A stretch of DNA of 47,455 nt from a bacterium (GCA_021827685.1 JAKAUM010000006.1:1-47455); one strand, 5' to 3'; numbered from the stretch's first letter, positions 32,782 to 39,941 are shown. A program made the numbers and translations. The notes: a model not told the origin generated them from the sequence alone.

Positions 32782-33597
32782 ATGCCGGCCGGTACGGAAA
32801 AGATTATCGAAGTAAAAAACCTCACGAAGCGCTTCGGCGACTTCGTGGCCGTGGACGGCATCTCGTTCGAGGTGAAAAAAGGCGAAATATTCGCATTCCT
32901 CGGCCCGAACGGAGCCGGAAAATCCACGACGATCAAGATGCTCACGACGCTTTTGCGCCCGACGAGCGGTTCCGTTTCGCTCGACGGCCACGATCCCGCG
33001 CGCGATCCTTCCGCGGCCCGCCGCGCCTTCGGCATCGTATTCCAGGACCCTTCGCTCGACGACGAATTGACCGCCTGGGAGAATATGGAGTTTCACGGCG
33101 TCCTCTACGGCGTGCCTAAAAAATTGCGCCGCGGGCGGATAGAGCAGCTTTTGAAATTCGTCGAACTTTGGGACCGGCGCGACAGTTTAGTCAAGGAGTT
33201 TTCCGGCGGGATGAAGCGGCGGCTCGAGATCGCGCGCGGACTCCTCCATCATCCGAAGGTGATTTTTCTCGACGAGCCGACGCTGGGCCTCGATCCGCAG
33301 ACCAGGAACGGCATGTGGAACTACCTCCGCGAGCTGAATCGGACGGAAGGGATTACGGTGTTCTTCACGACCCACTATATGGAGGAGGCCGACCGCGCGG
33401 CCGAGCGCATCGCGGTCATCGACCATGGCAAGATCGTGGCGTCCGGCTCGGCGGCGGAGCTCAAGGCGAGAACGAAGAAAGAATCGCTGGAAGACGCCTT
33501 CCTTGAGCTTACCGGAAAGACGATCCGCGATGAGGATGCGAGCGCCATGGATCATTTGAGAAATCGCGCGAAAATGTGGCGCAGAGGGGGGAGATAG
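32782..33597 (+). CDS. ABC transporter ATP-binding protein, DrrA/CcmA-like
   Basis: A 271-residue ABC ATPase. Walker A is FLGPNGAGKSTTIKMLTTLL, Q-loop GIVFQDPSLDDELTAWENM, signature VKEFSGGMKRRLEIARGLL, Walker B VIFLDEPTLGLDPQTRN and H-loop FFTTHYMEEADRAAER. The HYMEEAD stretch and the C-terminal extension (ASGSAAELKARTKKESLEDA) are typical of daunorubicin-resistance/CcmA-like exporters. The permease follows after seven bases. The exported compound is unknown: drug, lipid and glycan exporters all use this layout. Confidence 0.94.
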   Translation: MPAGTEKIIEVKNLTKRFGDFVAVDGISFEVKKGEIFAFLGPNGAGKSTTIKMLTTLLRPTSGSVSLDGHDPARDPSAARRAFGIVFQDPSLDDELTAWENMEFHGVLYGVPKKLRRGRIEQLLKFVELWDRRDSLVKEFSGGMKRRLEIARGLLHHPKVIFLDEPTLGLDPQTRNGMWNYLRELNRTEGITVFFTTHYMEEADRAAERIAVIDHGKIVASGSAAELKARTKKESLEDAFLELTGKTIRDEDASAMDHLRNRAKMWRRGGR

Positions 33598-33604
33598 GCA
33601 CGAT

Positions 33605-34351
33605 ATGAAAACTATTTACATCATGTGGCTTCGGCAGATCAAGCGCTACCTGCGTTCGCGTTCGCGCATCGTGGGTTCGCTCGGCCAGCCGCTGCTTTTC
33701 CTTTTGGCGCTCGGCTACGGACTCGGCTCGACGTTCAAGGCGGCGGGCGAGGGAAACTATTTTACCTTCCTCGCGCCGGGCATCATCGGCATGAGCATTA
33801 TTTTCACCGCCATCTTTTCCGGCATTGAGCTCATCTGGGACCGGCAATTCGGATTCCTGAAGGAAACCATGGTGGCGCCCGTGGGACGCATGAACATCAT
33901 GATCGGGCGGACGCTTGGCGGCGCCACCGTGGCGACGATCCAGGGGCTCATCGTATTTTTTGTCACGCTGATCTTCGGGTTCCGCCCGACGAATTGGGTG
34001 CTCTTGCCCGTCCTTTTCCTTTGTATGCTGTTGGTCGCGCTTCTCTTCACCGCGCTCGGTACGGCGGTCGCATCCACCCTGGAGGATATGCAGGGGTTCC
34101 AGCTCATCATGAATTTCCTCGTGATGCCGCTCTTTTTCCTTTCGGGGGCGCTCTTTCCGATTACGGGCCTGCCGCCCGCGCTCACGGCGCTCGTCAAAAT
34201 AGATCCGCTTTCTTACGGGATTGATTCTTTTAGATTCCTTCTCCTCGGGAGAACCGTGTTCGGGCTTGGTTTAGACCTTATTGTTCTTATCTTGTTTACC
34301 GCCGCCTGCCTTTTTATGGGGAACTATCTTTTCTCGAAAATCGAGGCATAA
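33605..34351 (+). CDS. ABC-2-type permease, DrrB/NodJ-like
   Basis: A 248-residue permease with six spans. The start MKTIYIMWLRQIKRYLRSRS is the entry helix. QPLLFLLALGYGLGSTF and FLAPGIIGMSIIFTAIFSGI follow. The conserved family segment WDRQFGFLKETMVAPVGRM contains the coupling helix. FFLSGALFPITGLPPALTAL is the signature of the ABC-2/DrrB-type C-terminal half. It pairs with the ATPase just upstream. It is the last gene before the structured non-coding region. Confidence 0.94.
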   Translation: MKTIYIMWLRQIKRYLRSRSRIVGSLGQPLLFLLALGYGLGSTFKAAGEGNYFTFLAPGIIGMSIIFTAIFSGIELIWDRQFGFLKETMVAPVGRMNIMIGRTLGGATVATIQGLIVFFVTLIFGFRPTNWVLLPVLFLCMLLVALLFTALGTAVASTLEDMQGFQLIMNFLVMPLFFLSGALFPITGLPPALTALVKIDPLSYGIDSFRFLLLGRTVFGLGLDLIVLILFTAACLFMGNYLFSKIEA

Positions 34352-34439
34352 CGGGGTTCCTCGCGGTATTTTTCCACAGGCCATCCAGAGTATATCCACT
34401 TTATTAGGGATTTAATGCTGTTTTTATACATTTCCGGTC
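34352..34439 (+). other. AT-rich gap with two DnaA-box-like 9-mers
   Basis: This AT-rich stretch follows the permease. TTTTCCACA at 34370-34378 differs by one base from the DnaA box TTATCCACA, and TATATCCACT at 34391-34400 is a weaker match. No replication gene is next to it, so an origin is not claimed. No coding frame is seen. Confidence 0.3.
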
Positions 34440-34468
34440 TTGACGGGCGATTTGGTCGTGGCTATCCT
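34440..34468 (+). promoter_or_regulatory. promoter of the structured RNA
   Basis: TTGACG (34440-34445), a 17-base spacer and TATCCT (34463-34468). The -35 has one mismatch to consensus and the -10 has two. The predicted start is about 34475. Confidence 0.5.
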
Positions 34469-34474
34469 TGAAAC

Positions 34475-34855
34475 TAGTCCAAACGAAAGAAAGGAGATTG
34501 TACGGGAGGGGGTGTCTTCCTGCACGGAAACAAATTCATCGTTTCCATGCAGGGAGGCACTCAAAACGGAGGGCTGTCCGTTGGCTGCTTGACCAGTGGG
34601 CGCCCTCCCCGCGTTCGGAGTTCGGCCTGAAGGCCGCGGCCTATGGGCCGGAGCGGCTCCGAGAGCGGGCGCGCGAATCCCATTCGCGCGCGTTCGCCCT
34701 TCCGTATCGCAACTCGAGAGAGCGGAGAGGAATAACGCGCAAGACGTCGGCATTTGACCTCTCTGCCGCCGTGCGCATTTCCGGCGAATATGCCGGAATG
34801 CTTCTCCGCTCAATCGAGGTTTCACGAGGGAACGCAATGCGTTCCCTCTTTTTGT
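34475..34855 (+). ncRNA. candidate structured non-coding RNA, about 380 nt
   Basis: This region has dense, nested complementarity and no convincing gene. Helices read by eye: 34512-34531 with 34541-34560 (20 pairs with one mismatch); 34565-34570 with 34577-34582; 34504-34510 with 34603-34609 enclosing both; 34669-34678 with 34682-34691 (10 perfect pairs, CCC loop); and a long-range helix 34714-34728 with 34803-34818. Inside that last helix are nested 34737-34740/34773-34776, 34744-34752/34764-34772 (one mismatch) and 34779-34785/34792-34798. A promoter precedes it and a Rho-independent terminator ends it. I looked for and did not find hallmarks of RNase P, tmRNA, SRP or 6S RNA. The frame running through it crosses the terminator and looks non-coding. 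Confidence 0.65.
34826..34853 (+). terminator. terminator of the structured RNA
   Basis: A perfect 10-bp stem (GAGGGAACGC / GCGTTCCCTC) with an AAT loop is followed by five T residues. It has the same central GCAATGC as the terminator at 1232. Confidence 0.92.
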
Positions 34856-34870
34856 TCTCGCATCCGCATG

Positions 34871-34902
34871 CAAAAACGCCTCCCGTAGGGGAGGCGTTTT
34901 TG
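34871..34902. terminator. bidirectional terminator
   Basis: A perfect 14-bp inverted repeat (34871-34884 and 34889-34902) with a GTAG loop has an A-run on the left and a T-run on the right. It would stop the plus-strand RNA a second time and the minus-strand gene ending at 34938. Confidence 0.92.
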
Positions 34903-34937
34903 AAAAGCAGATTGGCCCCGACGGCCAGGCGTTCTGC

Positions 34938-35918
34938 TCAGTAACCGCTCGACGATGCCGACGTCGAGGCCGACGTTGACGCGGAAGCCGAGCTTGACGC
35001 GTTCACATTGGCCTGCGCCGCATTGCCGTTTCCGCCAAGCTTGATGAGCGCCACGACGATCGTGCGCGCATCGTGCCGTGCCTCATCGAGGTCATGCTGG
35101 GCCGCGACGATTTTCGCGCGCGCACCTTGCAGGTCGCTGATGCCGGCATGGAACGCGGCGGTGGACGTCGCTTCCGAGGATCGGATGGAAAGCGCTTCGC
35201 TTATCGCCGCCTGCGCCGAAGAACTTGCCGCCGCGATTTTCGCGTTCATGTCCGCGAGCGCGGTCACGGAGGCGCCCATCGACGTGCTGGATGCTTCCGC
35301 CGCGGAAATCCGGGCTTGAAGCTTGACGGCGAACTGTGAAAGGAGTCCGCCGATCCGGTTGATGCGCGCGGCCGCCCGCACGATCACGGCCTGCGGGTGG
35401 AGGAGCGCGAACGCATGATACGTATCGAGGATGGACCGGATGTCCGCCCTGAGGGACGAAGAAGCGTTCGCCGCCGCGTCGCCGCCGATCCGCGCCTGGA
35501 GGTCCGTAAGCGCCGAGATCCGCGCCTGCATGCTCGAGAGGAGCTCAGCTTTTACGTTTTGCGGAAGATGGATCGCGTTGCTGAGGCGCGTTTCGAGATC
35601 CGTAAGCGCCGAAAGCCGGCGGGCCACTTCCTCATCCGCGTGTTTTTTCGCGCGCGCGATGCGCGCCGCAAGGGCGGCGCTTACGCGGAATTGAACCCGG
35701 CCCGGAATGCCCGTTGCATTCGGGCCTGCGGGGCCTTGCGCATTCGCGCCGATGTTCGCGCCGCCGCCGGCATTCGCGCCGGCGCCCGCCGAGGCGTCTG
35801 CGCTGAGGCCGATGCCGGCTCCCGGACCCTGGCGGGCCGCAAGTACCGGCATTGCGCTTCCGCCGGCGATCGCCGCTATCGAAGAAACCGCGACAAGCAC
35901 TTTTTTCATGGTATTCAT
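34938..35918 (-). CDS. secreted Ala-rich helical protein
   Basis: A 326-residue exported protein with a classical signal peptide (MKKVLVAVSSIAAIAGGSAM, probable cleavage after VLAA). A Gly/Ala/Asn-rich linker follows (about residues 28-70), then long helices (ARIARAKKHADEEVARRLSA, LTDLETRLSNAIHLPQNVKA). The tail is Ser/Ala/Thr-only (residues about 300-326). The segments SALTDLETRLSNAI and ISALTDLQARIGGD look like two copies of one helical unit. No enzyme motif is seen. It follows the small single-span gene by seven bases, so both come from one transcript that begins with a structured leader. It may be an envelope or extracellular spacer protein; I do not recognise the family. Confidence 0.75.
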   Translation of the reverse strand: MNTMKKVLVAVSSIAAIAGGSAMPVLAARQGPGAGIGLSADASAGAGANAGGGANIGANAQGPAGPNATGIPGRVQFRVSAALAARIARAKKHADEEVARRLSALTDLETRLSNAIHLPQNVKAELLSSMQARISALTDLQARIGGDAAANASSSLRADIRSILDTYHAFALLHPQAVIVRAAARINRIGGLLSQFAVKLQARISAAEASSTSMGASVTALADMNAKIAAASSSAQAAISEALSIRSSEATSTAAFHAGISDLQGARAKIVAAQHDLDEARHDARTIVVALIKLGGNGNAAQANVNASSSASASTSASTSASSSGY

Positions 35919-35925
35919 GGCGATG

Positions 35926-36222
35926 TTATAGCTGCGACTGGCTGACCGGCTGGTCGTTCAGCGATTGGCTCATGCTGGCCGAGTCGGTGGCGAAACCGTT
36001 CATCTGCGCGTTAATGGTTGCGAGGTCCTGATTGAGATCGGCGTTGGAATTGCCGCTCGTAAGCGTCGGCTGCGCGTTGGCGGCGGTATTCGAAGAAATA
36101 CTGCCGGAGGGCGGTGCTGACGGCGCCGAGGCATTATTCTGCCCCGCGAGCCACCAATAGGCGCCTCCCGCGACGACTGCGATGATTACGATGATCAGGG
36201 CTACTTTTGCCGTTGTTGACAT
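35926..36222 (-). CDS. small single-span membrane protein
   Basis: A 98-residue protein: a short start (MSTTAK), one span (VALIIVIIAVVAGGAYWWLA), and then a Ser/Asn/Gln-rich outer tail of about 70 residues (NADLNQDLATINAQMNGFAT and onward). The end is predicted helical. Proteins of this design are frequent in CPR genomes and lack a known role. It is the first gene of a two-gene unit with the secreted protein at 34938-35918 and has a leader of about 118 bases containing a nested hairpin. Confidence 0.72.
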   Translation of the reverse strand: MSTTAKVALIIVIIAVVAGGAYWWLAGQNNASAPSAPPSGSISSNTAANAQPTLTSGNSNADLNQDLATINAQMNGFATDSASMSQSLNDQPVSQSQL

Positions 36223-36274
36223 TGGATAAATAGGTTTGCCTTTTCGACCTTTTCTTGGAATGATATCCTTAAAG

Positions 36275-36345
36275 AGATACGGAGAGCCCTGCCTTGCCGT
36301 TATCGGGTGACGCGGGATAACGGCGACGCGGGTCGAGCCGTATCT
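36275..36345 (-). promoter_or_regulatory. nested hairpin in the predicted 5' UTR of the 36222 operon
   Basis: Outer arms AGATACGG (36275-36282) and CCGTATCT (36338-36345) enclose inner arms GCCGTTATC (36296-36304) and GATAACGGC (36316-36324). All pairs are perfect. On the minus strand the predicted transcript start (about 36340) falls in the outer arm, so the structure would form the 5' end of the mRNA. Confidence 0.55.
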
Positions 36346-36352
36346 ATATTAT
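36343..36352. promoter_or_regulatory. bidirectional -10 region between surface-protein genes
   Basis: The block reads TATAAT on the minus strand (36352-36347) and TATATT/TATTAT on the plus strand. Plus-strand transcripts would start near 36356 and carry about 25 bases before the ATG at 36383. Minus-strand transcripts would start near 36340. Confidence 0.5.
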
Positions 36353-36382
36353 ACAAGGTCGAAAACAAATAATTAAATAAAG

Positions 36383-37180
36383 ATGAAAAAGGTAATTCCA
36401 TGGTTTGCCATGATGGCGATGGCGGGCGCCGCGCTTGCCGTGACGCCCGCGGTATCGCTTGCCGATACGGCGACGACGACGGCGAGTTCGACCGTTCAGA
36501 CAGAATTGAGCCTGATCGCGAGTTTGCAGACGCAAATCCAGGCCCTCTTGCAGCAGGTGCAGAACCTGAGGCAACAGCAGGCGAGCGTCACGGCATCGCT
36601 CGCACAGTCGCTGTCGCTCGGTTCGCAGGGCGATCAGGTGAAGGTTCTCCAGGCGCTCCTTGCAGCCCAGCCGGGCGTCTATCCGCAGGGGCTCGTGACG
36701 GGATATTTCGGTCCGCTCACCGAAGACGCGGTGAAGCGCTTCCAGGAGGACAACGGCTTGCCGCAGGTGGGCGTCGTCGGTCCGCTCACGCGTGAAAAGC
36801 TCAACGGGTTTCTCAGCGAGCATCCGCTTGAGTTTGAAGGCGCGGCGACCGGCACCGCCGTCACCGCGGCGACATCGACGGATGCGTCCGGCGGGGGGAG
36901 CGAAGGCGAAAACAGCGGCGGACAGGAGCATCAAAGCGAGAATGGGGGAGGCGGCGAGGGCGAGCAGCGCCTGTGCGCCGTCGTGCCTCCGGGCCACCTT
37001 ATCGCGCCGGGATGGCTGAAGGAGGACGGGGCTCCGATCGTTCCGGAGTGCGAAAGCTTGCCGCCGGGCATAGAGAATGCGGCCGGTGCGGCTTCGACTA
37101 CGGTCTCGGTCTCGAGCACGGTTCCGACTCAGGCTCAGGCTTCAACTTCAACGGATTCCGGGGGCGGCGAAGGAGATTAG
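36383..37180 (+). CDS. secreted peptidoglycan-binding protein
   Basis: A 265-residue exported protein. It has a signal peptide (MKKVIPWFAMMAMAGAALAV, cleavage near SLADT) and a short coiled coil (IASLQTQIQALLQQVQNLRQ). A PG_binding_1 domain follows at about residues 75-150 (LGSQGDQVKVLQALLAAQPG, then GYFGPLTEDAVKRFQEDNGL and VGPLTREKLNGFL). The tail is Gly/Ser/Glu-rich. Within the tail a short motif with two Cys stands out (LCAVVPPGHLIAPGWLK, then PECESLPPGI). That VPPGH-iApGWlk segment also occurs in other CPR surface proteins as far as I recall. No catalytic domain is attached, so it probably anchors to the wall. Confidence 0.85.
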   Translation: MKKVIPWFAMMAMAGAALAVTPAVSLADTATTTASSTVQTELSLIASLQTQIQALLQQVQNLRQQQASVTASLAQSLSLGSQGDQVKVLQALLAAQPGVYPQGLVTGYFGPLTEDAVKRFQEDNGLPQVGVVGPLTREKLNGFLSEHPLEFEGAATGTAVTAATSTDASGGGSEGENSGGQEHQSENGGGGEGEQRLCAVVPPGHLIAPGWLKEDGAPIVPECESLPPGIENAAGAASTTVSVSSTVPTQAQASTSTDSGGGEGD

Positions 37181-37222
37181 GGCGGAGATTCCCGGATCAC
37201 CCCGCGATTCCGCGGGCGCAGT

Positions 37223-37252
37223 GCAAACGGCGGCGTATGAGCCGCCGTTTGC
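37223..37252. terminator. terminator between converging surface genes
   Basis: A perfect 12-bp inverted repeat (37223-37234 and 37241-37252) has a six-base loop. The T-runs are short on both sides (three), so it may need help, but its place between two converging stops fits a shared terminator. Confidence 0.65.
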
Positions 37253-37268
37253 GTTCATGCCGCCGCGG

Positions 37269-38432
37269 CTACTGATATTGGATATAGCTTGGCTGGGGGG
37301 AGAGCCGCAGGACTTCCTCCGGCGTCATGAGATGGCCTCCGATCACCGAATCGTTCTTATAAAACAGCTTGAAGCCGGTGAATTGGACCGGCTGGCCCGC
37401 GATCCAATACCGATACGTATTGAGTTTTCTCGCGGGCGAGCCGAAGCCATCCATATCCATTACGATCTGCACTTCCGGCAGGGGCTTTATCGCGCGATAG
37501 TTCGTGACCATTGCCTGCGTGAATCGGTGGACGACGAGGATTTTCGGCGGCAGGCGGTTTTCGTCAACGAGCTTTGCGAGAAACTGCGCGGCGAAATTGA
37601 TGTCGGAAGCATCAAGCGTCCCGATCACCGTGCCGGGCCGTTCGCCGTTGTGCATCGCGAATTCGGGATCCAGGGAGAGCTCCACGTTCGGCAGCTTTAA
37701 ATACGGCGCGAGGAGCGGCACCTCCGTTTCAACGTTCGAAAGCCCTACCTGGACGTCAAGGAACACGAGTCCGTTGATTCCATCCGCCAGGGAGATCGCT
37801 TTTTCTATCTGGCTCGGCGGCATGCGCAGCCGGTATTTGCCGTCGGGCCCGGCCGAGGCCTGCGCCGCAACCGCGATATAGTCGAGGGCGGGGACGACCG
37901 GCGTCGAGGGGTCTGCCGCCGCCCACATGGCGGTGGTCGAAGCGAGGCGCGCGAGCATTTCATCGGGCGGATACTCGCCGAGGATGCCCATCTGGGTGGA
38001 ATAGAAATTGCCGTAATAGGCGACGATGCGCTTGAAGGGGAGAATGGCGCCCGCATCCGGAATCGCGGCTTCCCATACCGGCCAGAGCGGTACGGGACAC
38101 GGCGGGAGGATCGGCGTCTTGCGTAAGGACGTTTTGGTCGTCGTTGCGGGGATGAAGGAGCCCGCGGGCGTCCCTGCCGTATCCGTCGCGAGCGCGGAGG
38201 AAGAGGCCGCGGGCGCGCAGTCGCGCTGAGGCGGAAGATTGGCAATCGAAAGAAGCTTCGCGTCATAAGCGGCAACATTCACGGATGCGGGAACGGCTGG
38301 GTTCGCCGCGCCGGAAGAAAGCGGGTCCCCGGCGATTGAAAGGCTGCGGGGATATCTTCCGCCGGCGACGATCGCCGTGCCGACGATGGCGGCTCCTGCG
38401 GCGAACACTATGACCCTGGCTTTCTTTTTCAC
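37269..38432 (-). CDS. exported conserved protein, possible TIM-barrel fold
   Basis: A 387-residue protein from a leaderless GTG at 38432. A basic start and hydrophobic span (VIVFAAGAAIVGTAIVAGG) act as signal or anchor. A low-complexity linker follows. The conserved region of about 240 residues reads RIVAYYGNFYSTQMGILGEY, VVPALDYIAVAAQASAGPDG, GLVFLDVQVGLSNVETEVPL, NVELSLDPEFAMHNGERPGT, PPKILVVHRFTQAMVTNYRA and VQIVMDMDGFGSP. Alternating strands with acidic ends (DVQVG, LDPEF, DMDGFG) suggest a TIM-barrel-like hydrolase, and I believe related proteins occur in Actinobacteria. The active site and substrate are unknown. Reading further upstream would cross its own promoter, so 38432 is chosen. 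Confidence 0.78.
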   Translation of the reverse strand: MKKKARVIVFAAGAAIVGTAIVAGGRYPRSLSIAGDPLSSGAANPAVPASVNVAAYDAKLLSIANLPPQRDCAPAASSSALATDTAGTPAGSFIPATTTKTSLRKTPILPPCPVPLWPVWEAAIPDAGAILPFKRIVAYYGNFYSTQMGILGEYPPDEMLARLASTTAMWAAADPSTPVVPALDYIAVAAQASAGPDGKYRLRMPPSQIEKAISLADGINGLVFLDVQVGLSNVETEVPLLAPYLKLPNVELSLDPEFAMHNGERPGTVIGTLDASDINFAAQFLAKLVDENRLPPKILVVHRFTQAMVTNYRAIKPLPEVQIVMDMDGFGSPARKLNTYRYWIAGQPVQFTGFKLFYKNDSVIGGHLMTPEEVLRLSPQPSYIQYQ

Positions 38433-38438
38433 GCCACC

Positions 38439-38444
38439 ATTATA
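38439..38444 (-). promoter_or_regulatory. -10 element placing a transcript start on a GTG
   Basis: A consensus TATAAT on the minus strand. Seven bases downstream is the GTG at 38432, so translation would begin on the first base of the mRNA. Confidence 0.65.
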
Positions 38445-38525
38445 CGGTTTTTTTTTCCGTTCGGCATCTTTTTTAAGATGCGCCGCGGGGCGCACTCCCG
38501 CCTCGAAACCGTTTCTCGGCCGTGG

Positions 38526-38531
38526 TAGAAT
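38526..38531 (+). promoter_or_regulatory. -10-like element of the ECF sigma gene
   Basis: TAGAAT, with a predicted start near 38538 and about 34 bases before the ATG at 38572. A small palindrome CATCTT-TTTT-AAGATG (38465-38480) lies upstream of it in the divergent gap. Confidence 0.4.
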
Positions 38532-38571
38532 GCGGGAACGTAACAGTTCGTCCGTTCACGCGTATTTTTCT

Positions 38572-39138
38572 ATGGACTTTCATATTCTAGGCCGGCATGA
38601 CGAGCTCACGGCGCTCGCGGTCCGGATGAAAAAGGGGGACCGCAGGGCCGCCGAAAAGCTTTATAACGAACTCATGCCCAAAGCGTACGGGTTCTTTTTC
38701 GCGCGCACGGGCGAGCGGGAGACGGCGCAGGACCTCTCGCAGGACGTTTTCCTCCGCCTTGCGGAGAAAGTGGGGAGCTTCGACGAATCGCGCGGGCGGT
38801 TCGCCGTATGGTTCTGGCAGATGGCGCGCAATCTCCTCGTGGACCACTATCGCGCGAAAAAAGAAAGGCCGTTTTCGTCCATGGAAGAATCATCAGTTGA
38901 ATCTCTTGCGGTCGAGGAGCTTCCCGACATGGATGACCGCCTCCGGTATCGGCAGGTGCGGGAGTTCGTGAAGCTTATGGACGGAGAAGAGCGCGAGCTC
39001 TTTGAATTGCGCTACATTGCGGAACTTCCGTACCGCGAGATCGCGGAGCTCCTCGGGAAAACCGAGGGCGCCCTCAGGATCGCCACGCTCAGGATAAAAA
39101 AGAAAATCAAGCGCGCATTCAAGCATGAAGAAATTTAA
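38572..39138 (+). CDS. ECF-type RNA polymerase sigma factor
   Basis: A 188-residue sigma-70 family factor with only regions 2 and 4. Region 2: KAYGFFFARTGERETAQDLS, then QDVFLRLAEKVGSF and AVWFWQMARNLLVDHYRAKK. Region 4: ELFELRYIAELPYREIAELL, then GKTEGALRIATLRIKKKIKR, a clear helix-turn-helix. Regions 1 and 3 are missing, as in ECF factors. ATG 38572 is preferred; an ATG at 38530 lies in the -10 element. The next gene starts 14 bases before this stop and encodes a membrane protein with an anti-sigma look. Targets may include the nearby envelope genes. Confidence 0.92.
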   Translation: MDFHILGRHDELTALAVRMKKGDRRAAEKLYNELMPKAYGFFFARTGERETAQDLSQDVFLRLAEKVGSFDESRGRFAVWFWQMARNLLVDHYRAKKERPFSSMEESSVESLAVEELPDMDDRLRYRQVREFVKLMDGEERELFELRYIAELPYREIAELLGKTEGALRIATLRIKKKIKRAFKHEEI

Positions 39139-39928
39139 AATCCACCCGGCGGCGGAATTCAAGGATGAGGCAAGGCGCAATTTCCTTGCGGCGTTCGATG
39201 CGCGTTATCCTGCGGCGCCCGCTCGTCCGACATGGTTCGCATTCGCGGTGCGGGGATTTGCGGCGGCGGCGGCGATCGCGGCGATCAGCGCCGGCGGCGC
39301 TACCGTGTACGCGGATGCCGCGAACGTGCCCGCATGGAGCCCGCTTTATCCCTTTAAGCGGTTCGACGAGAATGTCCGGCTTGCGGTTGCCCCGACGGGG
39401 GAGCGCGCGGCGCTCGAGGCGTCGTTTGCCGCGCGGCGGGTGGCCGAGCTCCAAGCCCTCGCCGCGCGGCACCCGGAGAATCATATGGTCGCGTCGCTTT
39501 CGGATGATGCCAGGGCGGAAATCGGCGCCTCAATAAAAGATACCGAAAAAGCCGGGCTCCGGGGCGGACGGCTTTCCTTCGTATGCCGCCAGGTTCTCTC
39601 GACGCTTGTCGCTTCATCGGCCGCCATGGAGAGCGAATTGCGCGACAATGCCGCGGTACTCGGCCTTTTTACTCAGCACTGCGAGGCGTCGGCGGCAGGC
39701 CCAATATCATCTTCGACTCCGGCCGCCTATCCGGCTGCGCCGCCCTCTCCGGCAGCCAAGCCGCATAAAGAACGCGGGAGCGGAGATCAATCCGCGGGAA
39801 CAAGCGGCGTCTCCGCATTGAAGATTCAAATCCGCGACTTCCTGAAGCGCGACCTGGGCGGCGATTCACACGCTTCTTCGACGGATCATCGCCCCCAAGG
39901 CCTTCAGAAGAGGATGGGATCGACCTAG
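39125..39928 (+). CDS. membrane anti-sigma-like protein, DUF5667 type
   Basis: A 267-residue protein. A short cytoplasmic start (MKKFKIHPAAEFKDEARRNF) leads to one span (FAVRGFAAAAAIAAISAGGA). A DUF5667-like outer domain follows: SPLYPFKRFDENVRLAVAPT, then RAALEASFAARRVAELQALA. That combination of 'P-x-YP-K-R' and 'R-ELQ-LA' is typical of proteins next to ECF sigma factors. The rest is Ala/Ser/Pro-rich. Because it overlaps the sigma gene, it is likely the sigma's antagonist and could be cut by RseP (31339-32409). The family match is by eye. Confidence 0.75.
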   Translation: MKKFKIHPAAEFKDEARRNFLAAFDARYPAAPARPTWFAFAVRGFAAAAAIAAISAGGATVYADAANVPAWSPLYPFKRFDENVRLAVAPTGERAALEASFAARRVAELQALAARHPENHMVASLSDDARAEIGASIKDTEKAGLRGGRLSFVCRQVLSTLVASSAAMESELRDNAAVLGLFTQHCEASAAGPISSSTPAAYPAAPPSPAAKPHKERGSGDQSAGTSGVSALKIQIRDFLKRDLGGDSHASSTDHRPQGLQKRMGST

Positions 39929-39941
39929 GGCGCGGGTATGG

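Noticed and set aside
34370-34400. Chromosome origin at the DnaA-box-like sites
   Set aside because: Only two imperfect boxes, no dnaA or dnaN nearby. Kept only as a weak observation.
34583-34602. Stretch similar to an RNase P RNA segment (GGCTGCTTGA, then CCAGTGGGCG)
   Set aside because: Close to part of E. coli RNase P RNA, but the universally conserved P4 segments (GAAAGTCC-like and ACAGAA-like) are absent from the region, so the likeness is taken as chance.
34468-34944. 158-residue frame through the structured RNA
   Set aside because: It starts at TTG, crosses two strong terminators, is rich in Arg/Ser as random GC-rich frames are, and matches no family.
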